From assembly GCF_000346465.2 (NCBI RefSeq), contig NC_034013.1:10569404-10633403 (forward strand): DNA of 64,000 nucleotides, in the 5' to 3' direction. Within the stretch, counting starts at the first letter, position 1, and every line of letters begins with the position of its first letter. The notes beneath the pieces are model-generated. The model saw only the letters and a program-made list of their open reading frames with translations. It did no database searches and was not told the DNA's origin. The translations under genes and the position numbers were made by a program. The stretch is from Prunus persica. Its lineage: Eukaryota > Streptophyta > Magnoliopsida > Rosales > Rosaceae. This document shows positions 35,178-47,439 of the stretch, one piece after another.

Positions 35178-36334
35178 TTAATACAAATGATAATATAAGG
35201 GTGCTGATTTTCTGACTCTCCTTTTGTTCACTTACATTTCTCTTTGGCTTTTTAAAAATATATTTTATTATAACATACAAAGAAGTATAAATGGACAAAA
35301 TTAGTAGTGAATCATGTCGTGTCAGATCGTCTTAAACAGATTACCTAGTTAATAACATGTTTAACAAAAAGTGGTAGCAACTAGTAGCAAGTGGGATTCG
35401 GTTGCCCAAAAAAGAAAAATTGTGTTGAATGACTAGTTGACATGTTTTGTCTTATTTTTTTGGGACCTGTTTCTTTTTCTTTTTGAAGTTACCTAAAAGT
35501 AAAGTACAAAGATTTTTTTTTTTTTTTTTTTTTTTTTGGGGTAGTACTAGCACTGGAGTTTGATCCTAGTTCACACCAACGCAACACTTGAATGAAACCA
35601 ACTTAACTAAATATTCATTTGTGGACTGCACGCTTACTTGTATATAAATATTTATAAGTAAAAGGGTTATATATATATTTTAGCGAGTTGACGGATTGAT
35701 TAAAATTGACCCGTGTATTAAACGGGTCATGGTGGGTTCAGTTGAAAATGACTTGAATTTTTATCATGCGGGTTGAATTGAATAATTTATCATGTGGATT
35801 TTGAGTTCTGTAACGGGTCATATCGAAAATTGTCATTTTATTAGGAATTTATAATTTCCAATAAATAGAAGGTAATTGAAAAAGAAAAAAAAACAAGTAG
35901 GAAAGTTACCTCTCTCTTTGAAATAATGTTGAACCACGAGAAGATTGACTTGATGTTTTCATATCAGTCGTCAATGGTTGGAACTGGGCTAAATTTTTTT
36001 CTCTTGACTTTTTCTATAATATAATATATGATGCTTCAAATTGTCAAAAAAAAAAATTTGGTAGGAGGGCCTAAAGCCGAAAAAGAAGTGAGAAGTAGAG
36101 AGAGAGAAAGAGAGAGTGAAAAAAGAAAAAGAAAAACAAAGTGAAGGAAAAGGTAATAAAACACAACCAAACTAAAATTTGTGGGAGGCACTCGCGTGGC
36201 CTCCGAACTAAAATGTAATAAATAAAAACAATTTATATTAATATATCTGCAGCAAGTGCAAGCATAAGACTTTGTGGAACAAAATACAATAAATGGTAGG
36301 CTGGGCTACATAGCTTATAAAATTTGCAAAAATG
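35178..36334. other. Intergenic, no gene recognised
   Basis: AT-rich with a poly(T) of about 28 bases at 35513-35540 followed by TTTGATCCTAG, possibly an old SINE scrap. GA-rich sequence at 36090-36150. Confidence 0.4.
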
Positions 36335-38290
36335 GTTGGCTCGTATATCTGAGCCTTCAGGGTGTTTTTAACTCTCATCGTGCTTGTATTTTGGAGCTGT
36401 CTCCCTTCTTCTTTGTATTGCCCTTTGACCTTTTCTTCCCAATAAGCTCCTGCCTAATTTCTTGCCCTCTCTTTAAGGGAAACATTTGTTTTTAACGGGA
36501 ATAACACTGTTTTATTATTTTCAGTTAATTACATTATAGCGTATGTGATAACTTTTTCACTTGACATAGAGTGAGTTTTTCTACCTCATGAGGGTTTAAT
36601 ATGAAGTTTTCATAACACCAACAAAAAAAAAACAAAAAAAACAAACAGAGAAAGCATGAAAAATATAAATGTGGAAGAGGAAACTTGTAATTCAAGATCC
36701 TTGTATATATTTTACTGATTCTGATCAGAGTGCATTCAAATTATGCATAGGTCCATAATTATTCTTGTCTCTATCTTACCCTACCAAATTCTTATCTATA
36801 TATTATACACACCTGTACAATTAAACAAAAAGACAAAACTGATTTTCGTGACTTTTTCTATTTTCTAGTCTTCCATTATTAATTACAGCTTTTAAATTTT
36901 TAATTCTTTATCATCAACTGAGAATTAATATATAATTATAGTTTGAGGAGCACCAAGAATCTTCAACATGAACTAAGGAAAAATATCATAATTATCATAG
37001 GACTTCTCTGGTGGAGCACACAACTATAAATAAAATAAAACCCAAAAGAGAATTAGTCTTCAAATATGAAGAATTAAAGAGCTGCCTGCCGAACATTTAT
37101 TTTTAGTTCAATGTTGCGTGGGTCTCCCTTGTTGCTTGTGTTGGATCCTTTGCTCATGAAATTCCTTCAAGCAAATGGCAAAAAGAGTCACTCTATAATA
37201 GTGATTCATATTCAATATGTACAAACAAATCCAACGGTGATTCACCAATGTAAATTTTGTACAAATCCAATGGTTATGAGCATCTAACTTGGACTATAGC
37301 CCATATGAGTCTTTTTTGTTTCTTATAATTAGTATATAGGTTTTACGGTTAGTTCAAAATCTAATCGCTCATTCCTAAGGAAGTCTTGGGAATTCTAAGT
37401 CCGTCCCTACTAACGATGATTGTCCAAGTCAACACGTCAATCAAATCATTTGAAAAATGTTCGCATTGAATACAAATTCTACATTGGAACCAAAAAAAAA
37501 AAAAAAAAAATACCAATTCAACATACAGAATTTCCCGTAAAAAAGAAGCAAAACGTGGTGAAAAATATTGAAAGCTTTTGGGAACCCCGATCATATTGGT
37601 TTTGCTGTCTTTTGGTGTGGTCTTTGTTCTGTTCTGAGCCTTCTGGGTGGTCCTCTGTTGGTCCCCCTTTGCTGTGCCTTAACTCTCCTCGTGCTTGTAG
37701 TTTGGAGCTGTCTCCTCTCTTCTTTGTATTGCCCTTTGACATGTTCTTGCAAGTTGCAAGTAGGCTCCTGCCTAAGTTTCAGAACCAAAGAAAAAAAATA
37801 CAGAGAGTGCATGCAAATGATGTCATAGCTCCATAAAATCTTCTTGGCTCTATCTTACGCTATAAAATTCTCATCTATATAGTATACACACCTGAACAAT
37901 TAAACAAAAAGTCACAACTGATTTTCTTGACTTTTTCTATTTTCTAGTTTTCCTTTAATTACACCTTTTAAATTTTTAATTCTTTACCATCAATTGAGAA
38001 TTAATCTAGAATTTCACCATTTGAGGAGAACCAAGAATCTTCACCATCAACTAAGGAAACGTCTCATAATTATCAAAGGACTTTTCTGGTGGAGCACACA
38101 ACTATAAATAAAATAAAATAATACTCAAAAGGGGCACTGAAGCTCTAGACTTCTAGAACTCCAAGTCTTCTACTTCAGTTCAACCGAATTAAAGCAGACA
38201 AGGGGTTTTCTCTGTCTTCAAGTCTGAAGAATTAAAGAGCTGCCTGCCCAACATTTATTTTTAGTTCAATGTTGCGTGGGTCTCGCTTGG
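36335..38290 (+). repeat. Tandem duplication of the GT90 gene promoter and first codons
   Basis: Segment 36335-37140 matches 37620-38290. Shared landmarks include TGCTTGTATTTTGGAGCTGT, TTCTTTGTATTGCCCTTTGAC, ATTAAACAAAAAG, GACTTTTTCTATTTTCTAGT, TCTGGTGGAGCACACAACTA, TAAATAAAATAAAA, AAAGAGCTGCCTGCC and TTCAATGTTGCGTGGGTCTC. The left copy thus has a TATA box (about 37025) and the ATG with seven codons (from 37108), then diverges. It lacks the rest of the gene. The right copy drives the intact gene and has an extra insert around 38125-38220. Confidence 0.9.
38103..38110 (+). promoter_or_regulatory. TATA box of the GT90 gene
   Basis: TATAAATA lies 165 bases before the ATG at 38269 and is conserved in the duplicated upstream copy near 37025. 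The transcription start would be near 38135. Confidence 0.6.
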
Positions 38291-41251
38291 TCAGGCCTTT
38301 TCAGTTCCAAGGGACAAGTTCAGATTGGCTGCCATCTTCTATCACGAAGAGCCCTGCAATCGCTGCTGCCACTAACACCATCCTCTTCTTGGGTCTCTTC
38401 ATAATTTCTGCTGCCATTTTGTTTTCTTATTGGATCCAAATTGTAAGTTTCAGTCAACTTTTGGCATGTAGTTTTGAGACTTTTGGGTCGTTTTCTGAAT
38501 GTTTAAATTTAGTTTGCCCCCTGAAATTTTTGTTTCATGTTTTGTGTGTCATGCAGTCCAATTTTCAGATTGGTAATTCTGCAAACGAAACCATATTAAT
38601 CTCCAACAAGTATCAGGAACCCTTTAAGGTGATTGAATTCCCACTCAACTGCTCTATTGGCAGCAATATTAACCAGACACAAACCTGCCCAACAAGCTAC
38701 CCTACAACCTTTGGCAACCTTGATGATCTTGAGCCATCATCAAGCCCAATATGCCCGGATTATTTTCGGTTCATCCACCAGGACCTAATGCCATGGAAAG
38801 CCACAGGGATCACAAGGGACATGGTGGAGAGAGCAAAGGAAACGGCACATTTTAGGCTAGTGATTGTGAAGGGCAAGGCCTATGTTGAAAAGTACAAGAA
38901 GTCCATACAGACAAGGGATGTGTTTACTATATGGGGCATTTTGCAGCTTCTTAGGAGGTACCCTGGGAGACTGCCTGACTTGGAGCTCATGTTTGACTGT
39001 GATGATAAGCCGGTGATCCGATCAAGAGACTTCCGGGGACCAAACTCGACTCAGGTGCCGCCACTGTTCCGGTATTGTGGTGACAGATGGACTAAGGACA
39101 TTGTGTTCCCTGATTGGTCCTTTTGGGGTTGGTAAGTTTGAATTTTAGGCAAGGCTTAAAATTTCTCTGTCTTCTTATTCTGGCATGAAAATGATAGGGC
39201 ACCAACCTATCTAATGTCCATTCATGTTGGAACGTTTCAAAAGTTATACTCCGTGATTTCCTTTCACTTTAAAGAAAAATAATATTTCATCAATTTAACT
39301 ATACTTACTGAGATATGTTTGAGACTTGAGAAATTTCTAGGGGACAATCTGTCATGTCACATGCCAATCTTGACAATCAAGTATGGTGGTCCAAATTCAT
39401 AGTCACGCAACATAATATACTAGATATCTAACAAGAGAATTTTACCGTTTTTAATCATGCTCGCTTATTACTCATAAGCTACATGCATTTTTGAAGGGCT
39501 GAGATTAACATAAAACCATGGGAAGGTTTGTTGAAAGATCTCAAGAAAGGCAACGACAGGAGAAAATGGATGGAAAGAGAACCTTATGCATACTGGAAAG
39601 GAAACCCTTTTGTTGCTGAAAGCAGGAAAGACCTCCTCAAATGCAATGTCTCTGACTCACAGGATTGGAATGCTCGCCTATTCATCCAGGTAACACATAA
39701 GCAATTCTTTCAAACTATCCAATACTTGTTGAAAACAAGGTGAGCAAATTTTGTAAGATATAGATTTTCATCTGAAAATCGATCATTCCGGCAATTAAAT
39801 CAACTAGTTGGGTATAATTGCAGGATTGGATCCTTGAATCTCAGCAAGGCTTCAAGCAATCAGATGTAGCAAGCCAATGCACACACAGGTATGTCTCACA
39901 GAAGAGTAGTGTAATGTTGGATTTGAAGGGAAAACAACAAAGTGATTTTATTAAATTGGAGGAGAATAGTACAGAGCTTTGTGTAGGCTAATTAGCCTCC
40001 TTATCATATTGGCATTTTAGCCATCACACTTGATTTAGATTAGTTTTGGGCTATTTGGCCCTTCACTTAGATTAGTTTTGGCTATTTGGCTCCTCAACAT
40101 AGTTTATTTGGGTAGCTCTTGGCTCCCTTATAGTTTGGGAGTTCTTTTCGTTGGACTCCCCATGGATTTGGGTTGGGTAGCTTTTGTGCTCCCACATGGA
40201 TTGGGAGTACATTTCATTGTGGTTGCATGCCTATTTATAGGCTTGATCAACCGAGATGCTTTGTTCCACCGACTTGGAAAGATTAACCCCAGCCACATAT
40301 GTTTGGCTTTCTTTAGATAGTTCTCCAAGGTTGCATGTTGCTGCCGACTTCCCATTAAGCTTATGGCACTTTCTTCAAGCTTCTATATTTTTCTATATTT
40401 TTTAGCACAAAAGTGCATTCATTGCAACATGTAAATAAAATAAAATCTTCTTGCTTAATAAATTTTGATTTTTGATTTTCCACTTTATTTTCTCATGTGA
40501 TTTATATAGGTACAAGATCTATATTGAGGGATATGCATGGTCTGTCAGTGAGAAATACATTCTAGCCTGTGATTCAGTAACACTAATTGTAAAACCACAA
40601 TACTATGATTTCTTCACAAGAAGTCTGCAACCAGTGCACCATTATTGGCCTATAAGGCATGACGACAAATGTAAATCCATTAAGTTCGCTGTCGATTGGG
40701 GCAACAACCACAAACAAAAGGTGACTCCTCTAACCCATTTAAACTCTGAGTAAAACTATTTGTACCATATTTATGAAAGTGCACTCGTTTGTATTAGAGA
40801 TGCGGTCTATAGTATGATCCATATAGACCATTACCCTAAAATTCGGTGTTGTATAGTTTATAGTACTTGTGGATTAATTATTCCACAGGCACAAGCAATT
40901 GGAAAAGCAGCAAGCGACTTCATTCAGCAAGAGCTAAAGATGGACTTTGTGTATGACTACATGTTCCATCTGTTAAACGAATACGCAAAACTCTTAAGAT
41001 TTGAGCCAAAAATACCCGAAGGCGCGACGCATTTGTGCTCGGAGAGTATGGCTTGCCCTGCGGCTGAGTCTGAGAAGAAGTTCATGACAGAGTCCTTGGT
41101 TAAGAGTCCATCAGTGACAAGCCCCTGCACCATGCCTCCTGCCTTTAAACCCCAAGCACTTGGAAACTTGTATAGGAGGAATATCAATTTAAATAAACAA
41201 GTGCAGAAGTGGGAAGATAAGTACTGGGAAAATCTCTCTAAGCAGGAATAG
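38269..41251 (+). CDS. GT90 family O-glucosyltransferase (rumi/CAP10-like)
   Basis: This belongs to the plant DUF821/Glyco_transf_90 family, related to animal Rumi (protein O-glucosyltransferase), thought to act in the secretory pathway on wall or protein glycans; the exact acceptor is unknown. The exons are 38269-38442, 38557-39131, 39497-39689, 39824-39888, 40510-40720 and 40889-41251, all GT-AG with matching phases, 526 residues. A signal anchor (residues about 30-57, TILFLGLFIISAAILFSYW) implies a type II Golgi or ER protein. The CAP10 domain runs from about 115 (CPDYFRFIHQDLMPW) through WGWAEINIKPW and RYKIYIEGYAWSVSEKYILA to about 450. The start codon is supported by the duplicated upstream copy. 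Intron 1 (114 bases) is stop-free and in frame, so an unspliced form would also be translatable. Intron 4 contains a solo LTR. The C-terminus is lysine-rich. Confidence 0.93.
39915..40429. mobile_element. Solo LTR in intron 4 of the GT90 gene
   Basis: The segment starts TGTTGGATTTGAAGG and ends TTCATTGCAACA, flanked by a perfect 5-bp repeat TGTAA (39910-39914 and 40430-40434). At 515 bases with TG...CA ends and no internal region it is a solo LTR, probably copia. Its T-rich, gene-silent sequence enlarges the intron to 621 bases. Confidence 0.88.
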
Positions 41252-41822
41252 CTGTACATTTTCACATGGGCTACTTACAGATAACTTTTAGCGAGTACGC
41301 AGATTTAATGTAAAGTACATAAAATAATCACAATTTGTCACCTGTTTGAAATAATAAGAAGAAAACTCAACTACCATCACCAAAATTTATCATATTCATG
41401 AGAAGGGGTCTTGGATATAAAATGGATCCTATGGTCAGTTATTTTTAGTTTTGGTCTCCCAAAATTTGGATGATCAAACAAACAGTTTTAACCCAAAACA
41501 GGAAAATTCAGTAGGGGCAATTTATCCCAAAAAGCAATAACAGATTAAGGTTACAACGTGGAAGCATTGAAGTGAATTGTGGACATAATCAAGCAGAAGA
41601 AGCAAATTTTATCCTCCAAATTCTCTCCTCCTCCACTATCTTAGCCTCCAAATTTGCAACTTCTCCACCTCTCATGCCTCCCAAAAACAAGGATCTATTC
41701 TCTCTTTTTTTGCTCCCATAGGCTCTCATTGTACTTCTTGCCCCCACTTCCATTCTCTTAGGCCCCAATTCCCTTCTCTCTTTTTTCTCACATTTCAGAA
41801 GCCCTTTCTCATTGGAGACAAA
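41252..41822. other. Intergenic: GT90 3' flank and ADF promoter/leader
   Basis: The last 220 bases are CT-rich (CTCTCTTTTTTCTC type) and end at the ADF ATG, typical of a plant 5' leader. No distinct TATA box is chosen. Confidence 0.5.
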
Positions 41823-43115
41823 ATGGTATGCCTGCATTCTCTCTGTCTTTTTGCTACACCAATTTATTATGGTTTGTACTGATCATAGATACAATTATAA
41901 GGGTACCCTTTCATTTTTTGGGGGGAATTTAAAGAAATGATCGATTCGATATATTCGATTTCAACCATAGCCATAATGTCGGCATTGATGTGCATGCTTT
42001 GTGATTCTGCTTTTTTGTTTTTTCATGCTAGATTTGTTTGTTGCTTCATTTTGATGCATATTCGTTTATGATAACATGTAACATGTTACATTGACGATTT
42101 GAATCATAGTTTGGACAAATAAGAGAACACATACCCGTGTTAATTAACATCCAGTAAAATGCTTCTTTATATGATGCGATTACATACTCGCATAGAAAAA
42201 AAGATAAAAAATCCTTAGTCAGATCTTATATGGTGATAATTTGATGAACAATATAGGTATACAAAGTAATTGACCAATTAATTAAAGGTTCTAATAGTTG
42301 AGCTTTGTGATGGAATGGGACAGGCCAATGCAGCTTCTGGAATGGCTGTGCACGATGACTGCAAGCTGAAGTTCTTGGAGCTAAAAGCAAAGAGGAACTA
42401 TCGATTCATTCTGTTCAAGATTGAACAACAACAAATTGTGATTGATAAGCTCGGGGAACCTAATGAGAGTTATGATGATTTCACCTCCAGTTTTCCTGCT
42501 GATGAGTGTCGTTATGCTGTCTTTGATTTCGATTTCACTACCGAAGAGAACTGCCAGAAAAGCAAGATTTTCTTCATTGCATGGTAATTAACTTCACACA
42601 AAGAAACTACACGCATCTTAGACTTGCTTTTAGAAAACATCTTGAAAATAAACATGTCATGAGGGCTAAAATTTTGCATCCTGCACTAATACAAACATGT
42701 ACGGCTCATCATACAATAGTCAGTCTCATGAGTCTCTCTTTAAGAAGTATTTCGTCTATACAACCGGTTGTATATAATTATATGACTATCTCCTTGATCA
42801 CATGACAAATTAATAGATATATAATTGTATACAACTGGTGGTATGGAAGAAAAATTAGTAATTTTTAAAAGTATGACACGACGCTCATGATGCATATTTG
42901 CTTCTTTCTTTTTCTTTGGACACTAAAAACCTATGTGTGCATATGTTTTTGTGGCACGGGTTAGGTCACCGGATTCATCGAAGGTGAGGATGAAGATGGT
43001 GTATGCTAGTTCCAAGGACAGATTCAAGAGAGAATTGGATGGCATTTCATTCGAATTGCAAGCAACAGATCCAAGTGAGATGAGCTTGGACATAGTGAAA
43101 GGGCGAGTCTTCTAA
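41823..43115 (+). CDS. Actin-depolymerizing factor, ADF7/ADF10-like
   Basis: This small protein binds actin and severs or bundles filaments in the cytoplasm. The exons are 41823-41825 (the ATG alone), 42324-42583 and 42965-43115, 137 residues. Splitting directly after the ATG is a hallmark of plant ADF genes and was the basis for choosing this start. A single ADF-homology domain fills the protein: [76 protein letters not shown] and [11 protein letters not shown]. Ser6, the regulatory phosphorylation position in the family, is present. The short [11 protein letters not shown] loop and 137-residue length resemble the pollen-type ADF7/ADF10 branch; that placement is inference. The neighbours are same-strand but unrelated. 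Confidence 0.95.
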
Positions 43116-44290
43116 GCCAAGCCACCCCTTTTGCTCTCTTCTCCAATCTTTCATGCTTTCCCTCACTGTTTCCTTTGGAGGCCACCAAATTTTATAGCCA
43201 TTATTATTACTTGGACTTTTGTTTAAAAAAACTCCAAATTAGCCAAGTGAATCTGTGAATGTAATATGTACTCTTCTGTATAACGTCAACAGCCATATTC
43301 GAAAAACAATAGAGTTTTTGGGATTAAACAAAGGCTCTCAAAACCAAATTGGCTGCAGCCATGAGAGCATTAGTTGATGCTTGTGGATGCTGCTTTGAAT
43401 AGGGTTGCTTCCACTTATCTAGTGTTGCTCTTAGACAGATTGTTATGAGTAGAGCATGATAATCTCTGGTTTATAGCAATCTCAGTTTCTATACCCCTTG
43501 TTTTTTTCACTCGGGGTGATTCTGTGTAGTGTGTTTTATATATTGTTGTCAAAGAAAAATTGAAGTATCTATATGTTATTTTCCATTCTTCTTTGTGTTG
43601 ACTGTTATACCTTTGTGCAAAAACACACACACAAACACAAGCTATTGGGTCTTGGAAAAGGCTCAGTAACAACCTAAACTAGCCACAATTTGACTTTGGG
43701 CCTAGTAACAAGGAGAAATGGCAAAATCAAGTTCACATTGAATGGGAGTACTCCCTATTTTAAGAGAAAAGTTTGGCTATTCCGGTTATAACTTATATGC
43801 GTTTGCTTCACTCGTCACATGATAAGTCCGTAATGAATGACAAAAAAACAATCGATATATAACCAGTATACTATATACGTGAGTTTCTCTTCCATTTGAG
43901 ATGTTGATACAACTGGTCTATGACAAACCTTGAAGAACTAGGGCAAGAATGCAAATGGACATTTTTAATTTCATTCCTTTTTTTATAAACAAAACATGTC
44001 ACCGTCGTAACTTTTTTTTTTCTTCCAGTTTTGCATTGCAAGTATACAGAGCAGAAAGCATAACCCAAGAAAAGCAAAGCAGCAATTGAAAACAAAAACA
44101 AAAAGAGGTTTTATTACTTAGTTTTTAGAACATAATTATTTTTATTATTTTTATTTAACAAAGCCGCATAAAAATAAATAAATAAAAGCCAATATCAAAT
44201 AACCAAAATGGGGAAATCCCTTACATCAAACGACGTCGCTAGCGTTTGGCTTGCCTACTCCTCCCCAAGCAAAACAAACACACAGCCTCT
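43116..44290. other. Intergenic: ADF 3' flank and NOB1 promoter
   Basis: No further gene is seen. The stretch contains the ADF 3' untranslated region (to about 43560) and, at its end, the NOB1 upstream region. Confidence 0.5.
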
Positions 44291-44300
44291 TTAGGGTTTA
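44291..44300 (+). promoter_or_regulatory. Telo-box-like motif before NOB1
   Basis: TTAGGGTTTA lies 38 bases before the NOB1 ATG. Telo-boxes (AAACCCTA) are common near the transcription starts of plant ribosomal protein and ribosome-biogenesis genes, matching the role of NOB1. Confidence 0.6.
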
Positions 44301-44337
44301 TCAACCTCCCCTGTCCCCCATTTCGTTGAACACAACC

Positions 44338-47300
44338 ATGGACGACGCAACTGCCCCAGCTCCAGCTCCAGCCCCAGCCCCAGTCCCAGTCCCAGCCCAA
44401 GACCAGAACCCGACCCCCAACGCGAACGCAGCTCCAATCTCAGGCTGGAGCAACATAGTGAAGAAGCAGGCAGAGCCAAAGCCCCAGACCTCGGAGTCAA
44501 ACGCCACAACCCAAGTTTTGGTGGAGAGCTGCAAGTCCTCTAAGGGCATAGCCATAGCAGTGGTCGATGCCAATGCCATCATTCAAGGCGGAGAGAGCCT
44601 CAGCCACCGCGCCGACAAGTTGGTCTCCGTCCCCGAGGTCATGGATGAGGTCCGTGACCCTGTTTCCCGCCACCGGCTAGCCTTTGTTCCCTTCCAAGTC
44701 CAAACCATGGAGCCTTCCCCGGAAGCTCTCAACAAAGGTAATTTATTTTTGTATGTGTATCAATAAAACTATGTTTACTTGTGAAAGCTTGATGCTTTAG
44801 TATGCATTGTTGCTTAATTTCAAGCAATCATGGTTGAGAAGTATTGGTATGAGATGATTTTATGGATTTGTTGTGGGTTTTTTATATGAGTATGTGATGT
44901 ATGAGGCTGTTGAAATGTATGTGGGAATTGGGTTTGACGGGTTTCTGTTTTTTTTTTTTTTTTTTGGGGACAGTTATTAAGTTTGCAAGGGCTACCGGGG
45001 ATTTACAGACGCTTTCGGATGTGGATCTCAAGCTTATTGCTCTGACTTATACATTGGAGGCTCAGATACATGGAACTGAAAATCTCAGGGACTGTCCTCC
45101 CCCAGTTCACACAGTCAATGTCAGGAGGTTGCCTGAGAAGGACTTGCCGGGTTGGGGCAATAATGTGCCCAATTTGGAAGAGTGGGAAGCTCTGGAAAAT
45201 GCTGCGGAGGACAATGTCAACCCCAGTTCAAGAATTCTTCCGTTGAAAAATATAAGCCTGAATGTGATGGATTCCGATAGTCGTTCTGTTGATGGTTCGG
45301 CAGTGGAAGTTAAAAGTGATGCTCATTCTGAAAATCAGGAGGATGGTTTGGGCATCGAAAGGAGACCTAGGAGAAATTTTCCCAAGAAGAAAGAGATAAA
45401 CATTGAAGGGAAGAAGATGGTTTCGGACGGAATTGATGCATCCCAAGGACAGTTTGATGATAATGCTGGGGACTGGATGCCTGCTGTCAGTCGAAGTACT
45501 CATAGGAGGTTTTTGAGAAGAAAAGCTAGACGTGAGTCCAATGAGGCATTATCTGAAAAGGATGCTCAGCAAGATGCAGAGGAAAATGCAAGTGGCGACA
45601 TACTTGAGGAAGCTAGAGGCCAGGATCAATCGTTGCCTGTGGACTCTAAGGAAGCATGTCCTGAAAATGGAATTTCTGAGGCGAGTGAGATGACAAAGGC
45701 GAAGAATGGTGATGAAGGCCTCTCTTCAATCCTGAAGCAAACAAGGCTGGAAGAAGATGAACTAAGGACTCTTCAAGAAGGAAAGGAGCTCAATGATGTA
45801 GAGGCTAATGATCCCAAAGCAGAGGAAGCTACTACTGATAATAATGTGAATTTGGATGTTGAAGGAGGTGAAGTTGAAATGATAAATGAAGAGTTGGATC
45901 ACTTGGAGATCTCAAGTCAGACTAATGAAAGCGTTGATACATCCAATTTGAATGATGATCATAGTGAGCAGAGCTGGATGCTTAGATCCTTGTCTGAGTC
46001 CAGTGTAGCTTGTATAACTAGTGATTTTGCAATGCAGAATGTTATTCTGCAGATGGGTTTACGGTTGCTGGCACCTGGAGGAATGCAGATCCGACAGCTC
46101 CATAGGTATATATTTGATACACTTTTTCCCATTTAATTATCCTTTGCATACTGTTACAAACTCTGTTCTTTTGGTCCACTTATAAGTTTAGATACCATGA
46201 TGTTTATTAGAGATATCTTACATAGGATCTGTATGGAACGGTGAGAAATAGGCTGGTCCAATTGGATTTAAATTTGTTCTTCCCCTCACTACGGTGTCTG
46301 AAATTACTTGATGAAATAACCGTATCATGAACTTATGTGGTGTCATCTTTGATAGGTGGATTTTGAAATGCCATGCCTGCAATACTGTGACTGGTGAAAT
46401 TGGGAAAATTTTCTGTCCGAAGTGTGGAAATGGTGGTACTTTGCGCAAGGTAGCAGTTACAGTTGGTGAAAATGGCATTGTTCTGGCAGCTCGTCGTCCT
46501 CGGATCATATTGCGTGGCACAAGAGTGAGTATATCTATATCAGCTTTTACCAGGAATTGGTCACCATCTATGGTAGCTTAGATCTGTTGGATTATTGCAA
46601 GTAAAGCACATGTAACCTCTTTAATATGAAGGTGATCCATTGGTTAGACATTTTGGTTGCCCCAGTGTTACTTTCCAAACATATATTGCATGCTCTTCGC
46701 TTGGTTATTGGACACTAGTCTTTTAACATGAAGATATTATTTCCTTGATTATGAGTGTTTTATGGTCATTTGTATGCTACTAACATTGTCGTTAGGTACT
46801 GGGATCACACAAAAATGCAATTTGTTCACAAATTCATGACTGAATTAGGATGTGAGGACAACATATCCCATCCCAATATATGTTAGGAAACATAAGATAT
46901 TGCATTCACGATTTCGTCAGCCATCATACCTTAGTCCATCGCTTTGAGTGTTGGCTTCAACATGTGCATTTGTGATTTCATGTTCTACTTTTGGTGTTTC
47001 ACCTAAAGTTTCGTTGCACATGTCCGCTTATGCATCTCAATGTTTGGTTGTTTGCAGTTTTCACTGCCTTTACCTCAAGGAGGAAGGGATGCCATTACTA
47101 AGAACCTCGTTTTACGTGAAGATCAACTCCCACAAAAGTTTCTTCATCCAAAGACAAAGAAGAAAGCAAATAAGGAGGTCATTTTTCAAACTCTTTGGTG
47201 TTCCTGAATTGTGACTGCCTCTGATTATTGATGCGTGGATTATTGCTTAGCTATCAAATATCTGATTATACTATATGTTACATCTGCAGGGGGATGACGT

Positions 47301-47439
47301 ATTCACTACCAATGACTTCATCTTCTGCCACCATACTGATAAAAAAGCTCCTTTGCAGCCTCCCATAAGGAAGGCACTAGCTGTTTTCAGTGGAAGGAGG
47401 AATCCCAACGACAATCATTACTCGCCGAAGCATAAATAG
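44338..47439 (+). CDS. NOB1: 20S pre-rRNA endonuclease NOB1
   Basis: NOB1 makes the final cut at the 3' end of 18S rRNA in late pre-40S particles. The exons are 44338-44737, 44974-46105, 46356-46524, 47058-47177 and 47290-47439, phases consistent, 656 residues. The ATG at 44338 (context AACCATGG) was preferred to an in-frame ATG at 44251 because the extra residues are leader-like. An Ala/Pro-rich N-terminus (4-30) is followed by the PIN nuclease domain from about 70, with acidic residues in IAVVDANAI (Asp77), PEVMDEVRD and LSDVDLKLIALTY. A long acidic linker (about 190-480) follows. Next come a zinc ribbon with CHAC (Cys516, Cys519) and CPKC (Cys531, Cys534), and a C-terminal NOB1 region, ending HYSPKHK. 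The linker makes it longer than many animal forms. No defects were seen. Confidence 0.94.

Noticed and set aside
35512..35610. Possible SINE: poly(T) followed by GGAGTTTGATCCTAG
   Set aside because: No flanking direct repeat and only a weak B-box; kept as a remark only.
38269..39135. Single uninterrupted 288-codon reading frame as a gene by itself
   Set aside because: It reads through a good intron (38443-38556) and ends just past a splice donor; the six-exon model gives the full GT90 protein.
40078..40320. 80-codon hydrophobic open frame in GT90 intron 4
   Set aside because: It lies wholly within the solo LTR at 39915-40429.
44291..44582. Minus-strand open frames rich in Gly-Leu opposite NOB1 exon 1
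   Set aside because: They are the antisense of the Ala/Pro repeat in NOB1.
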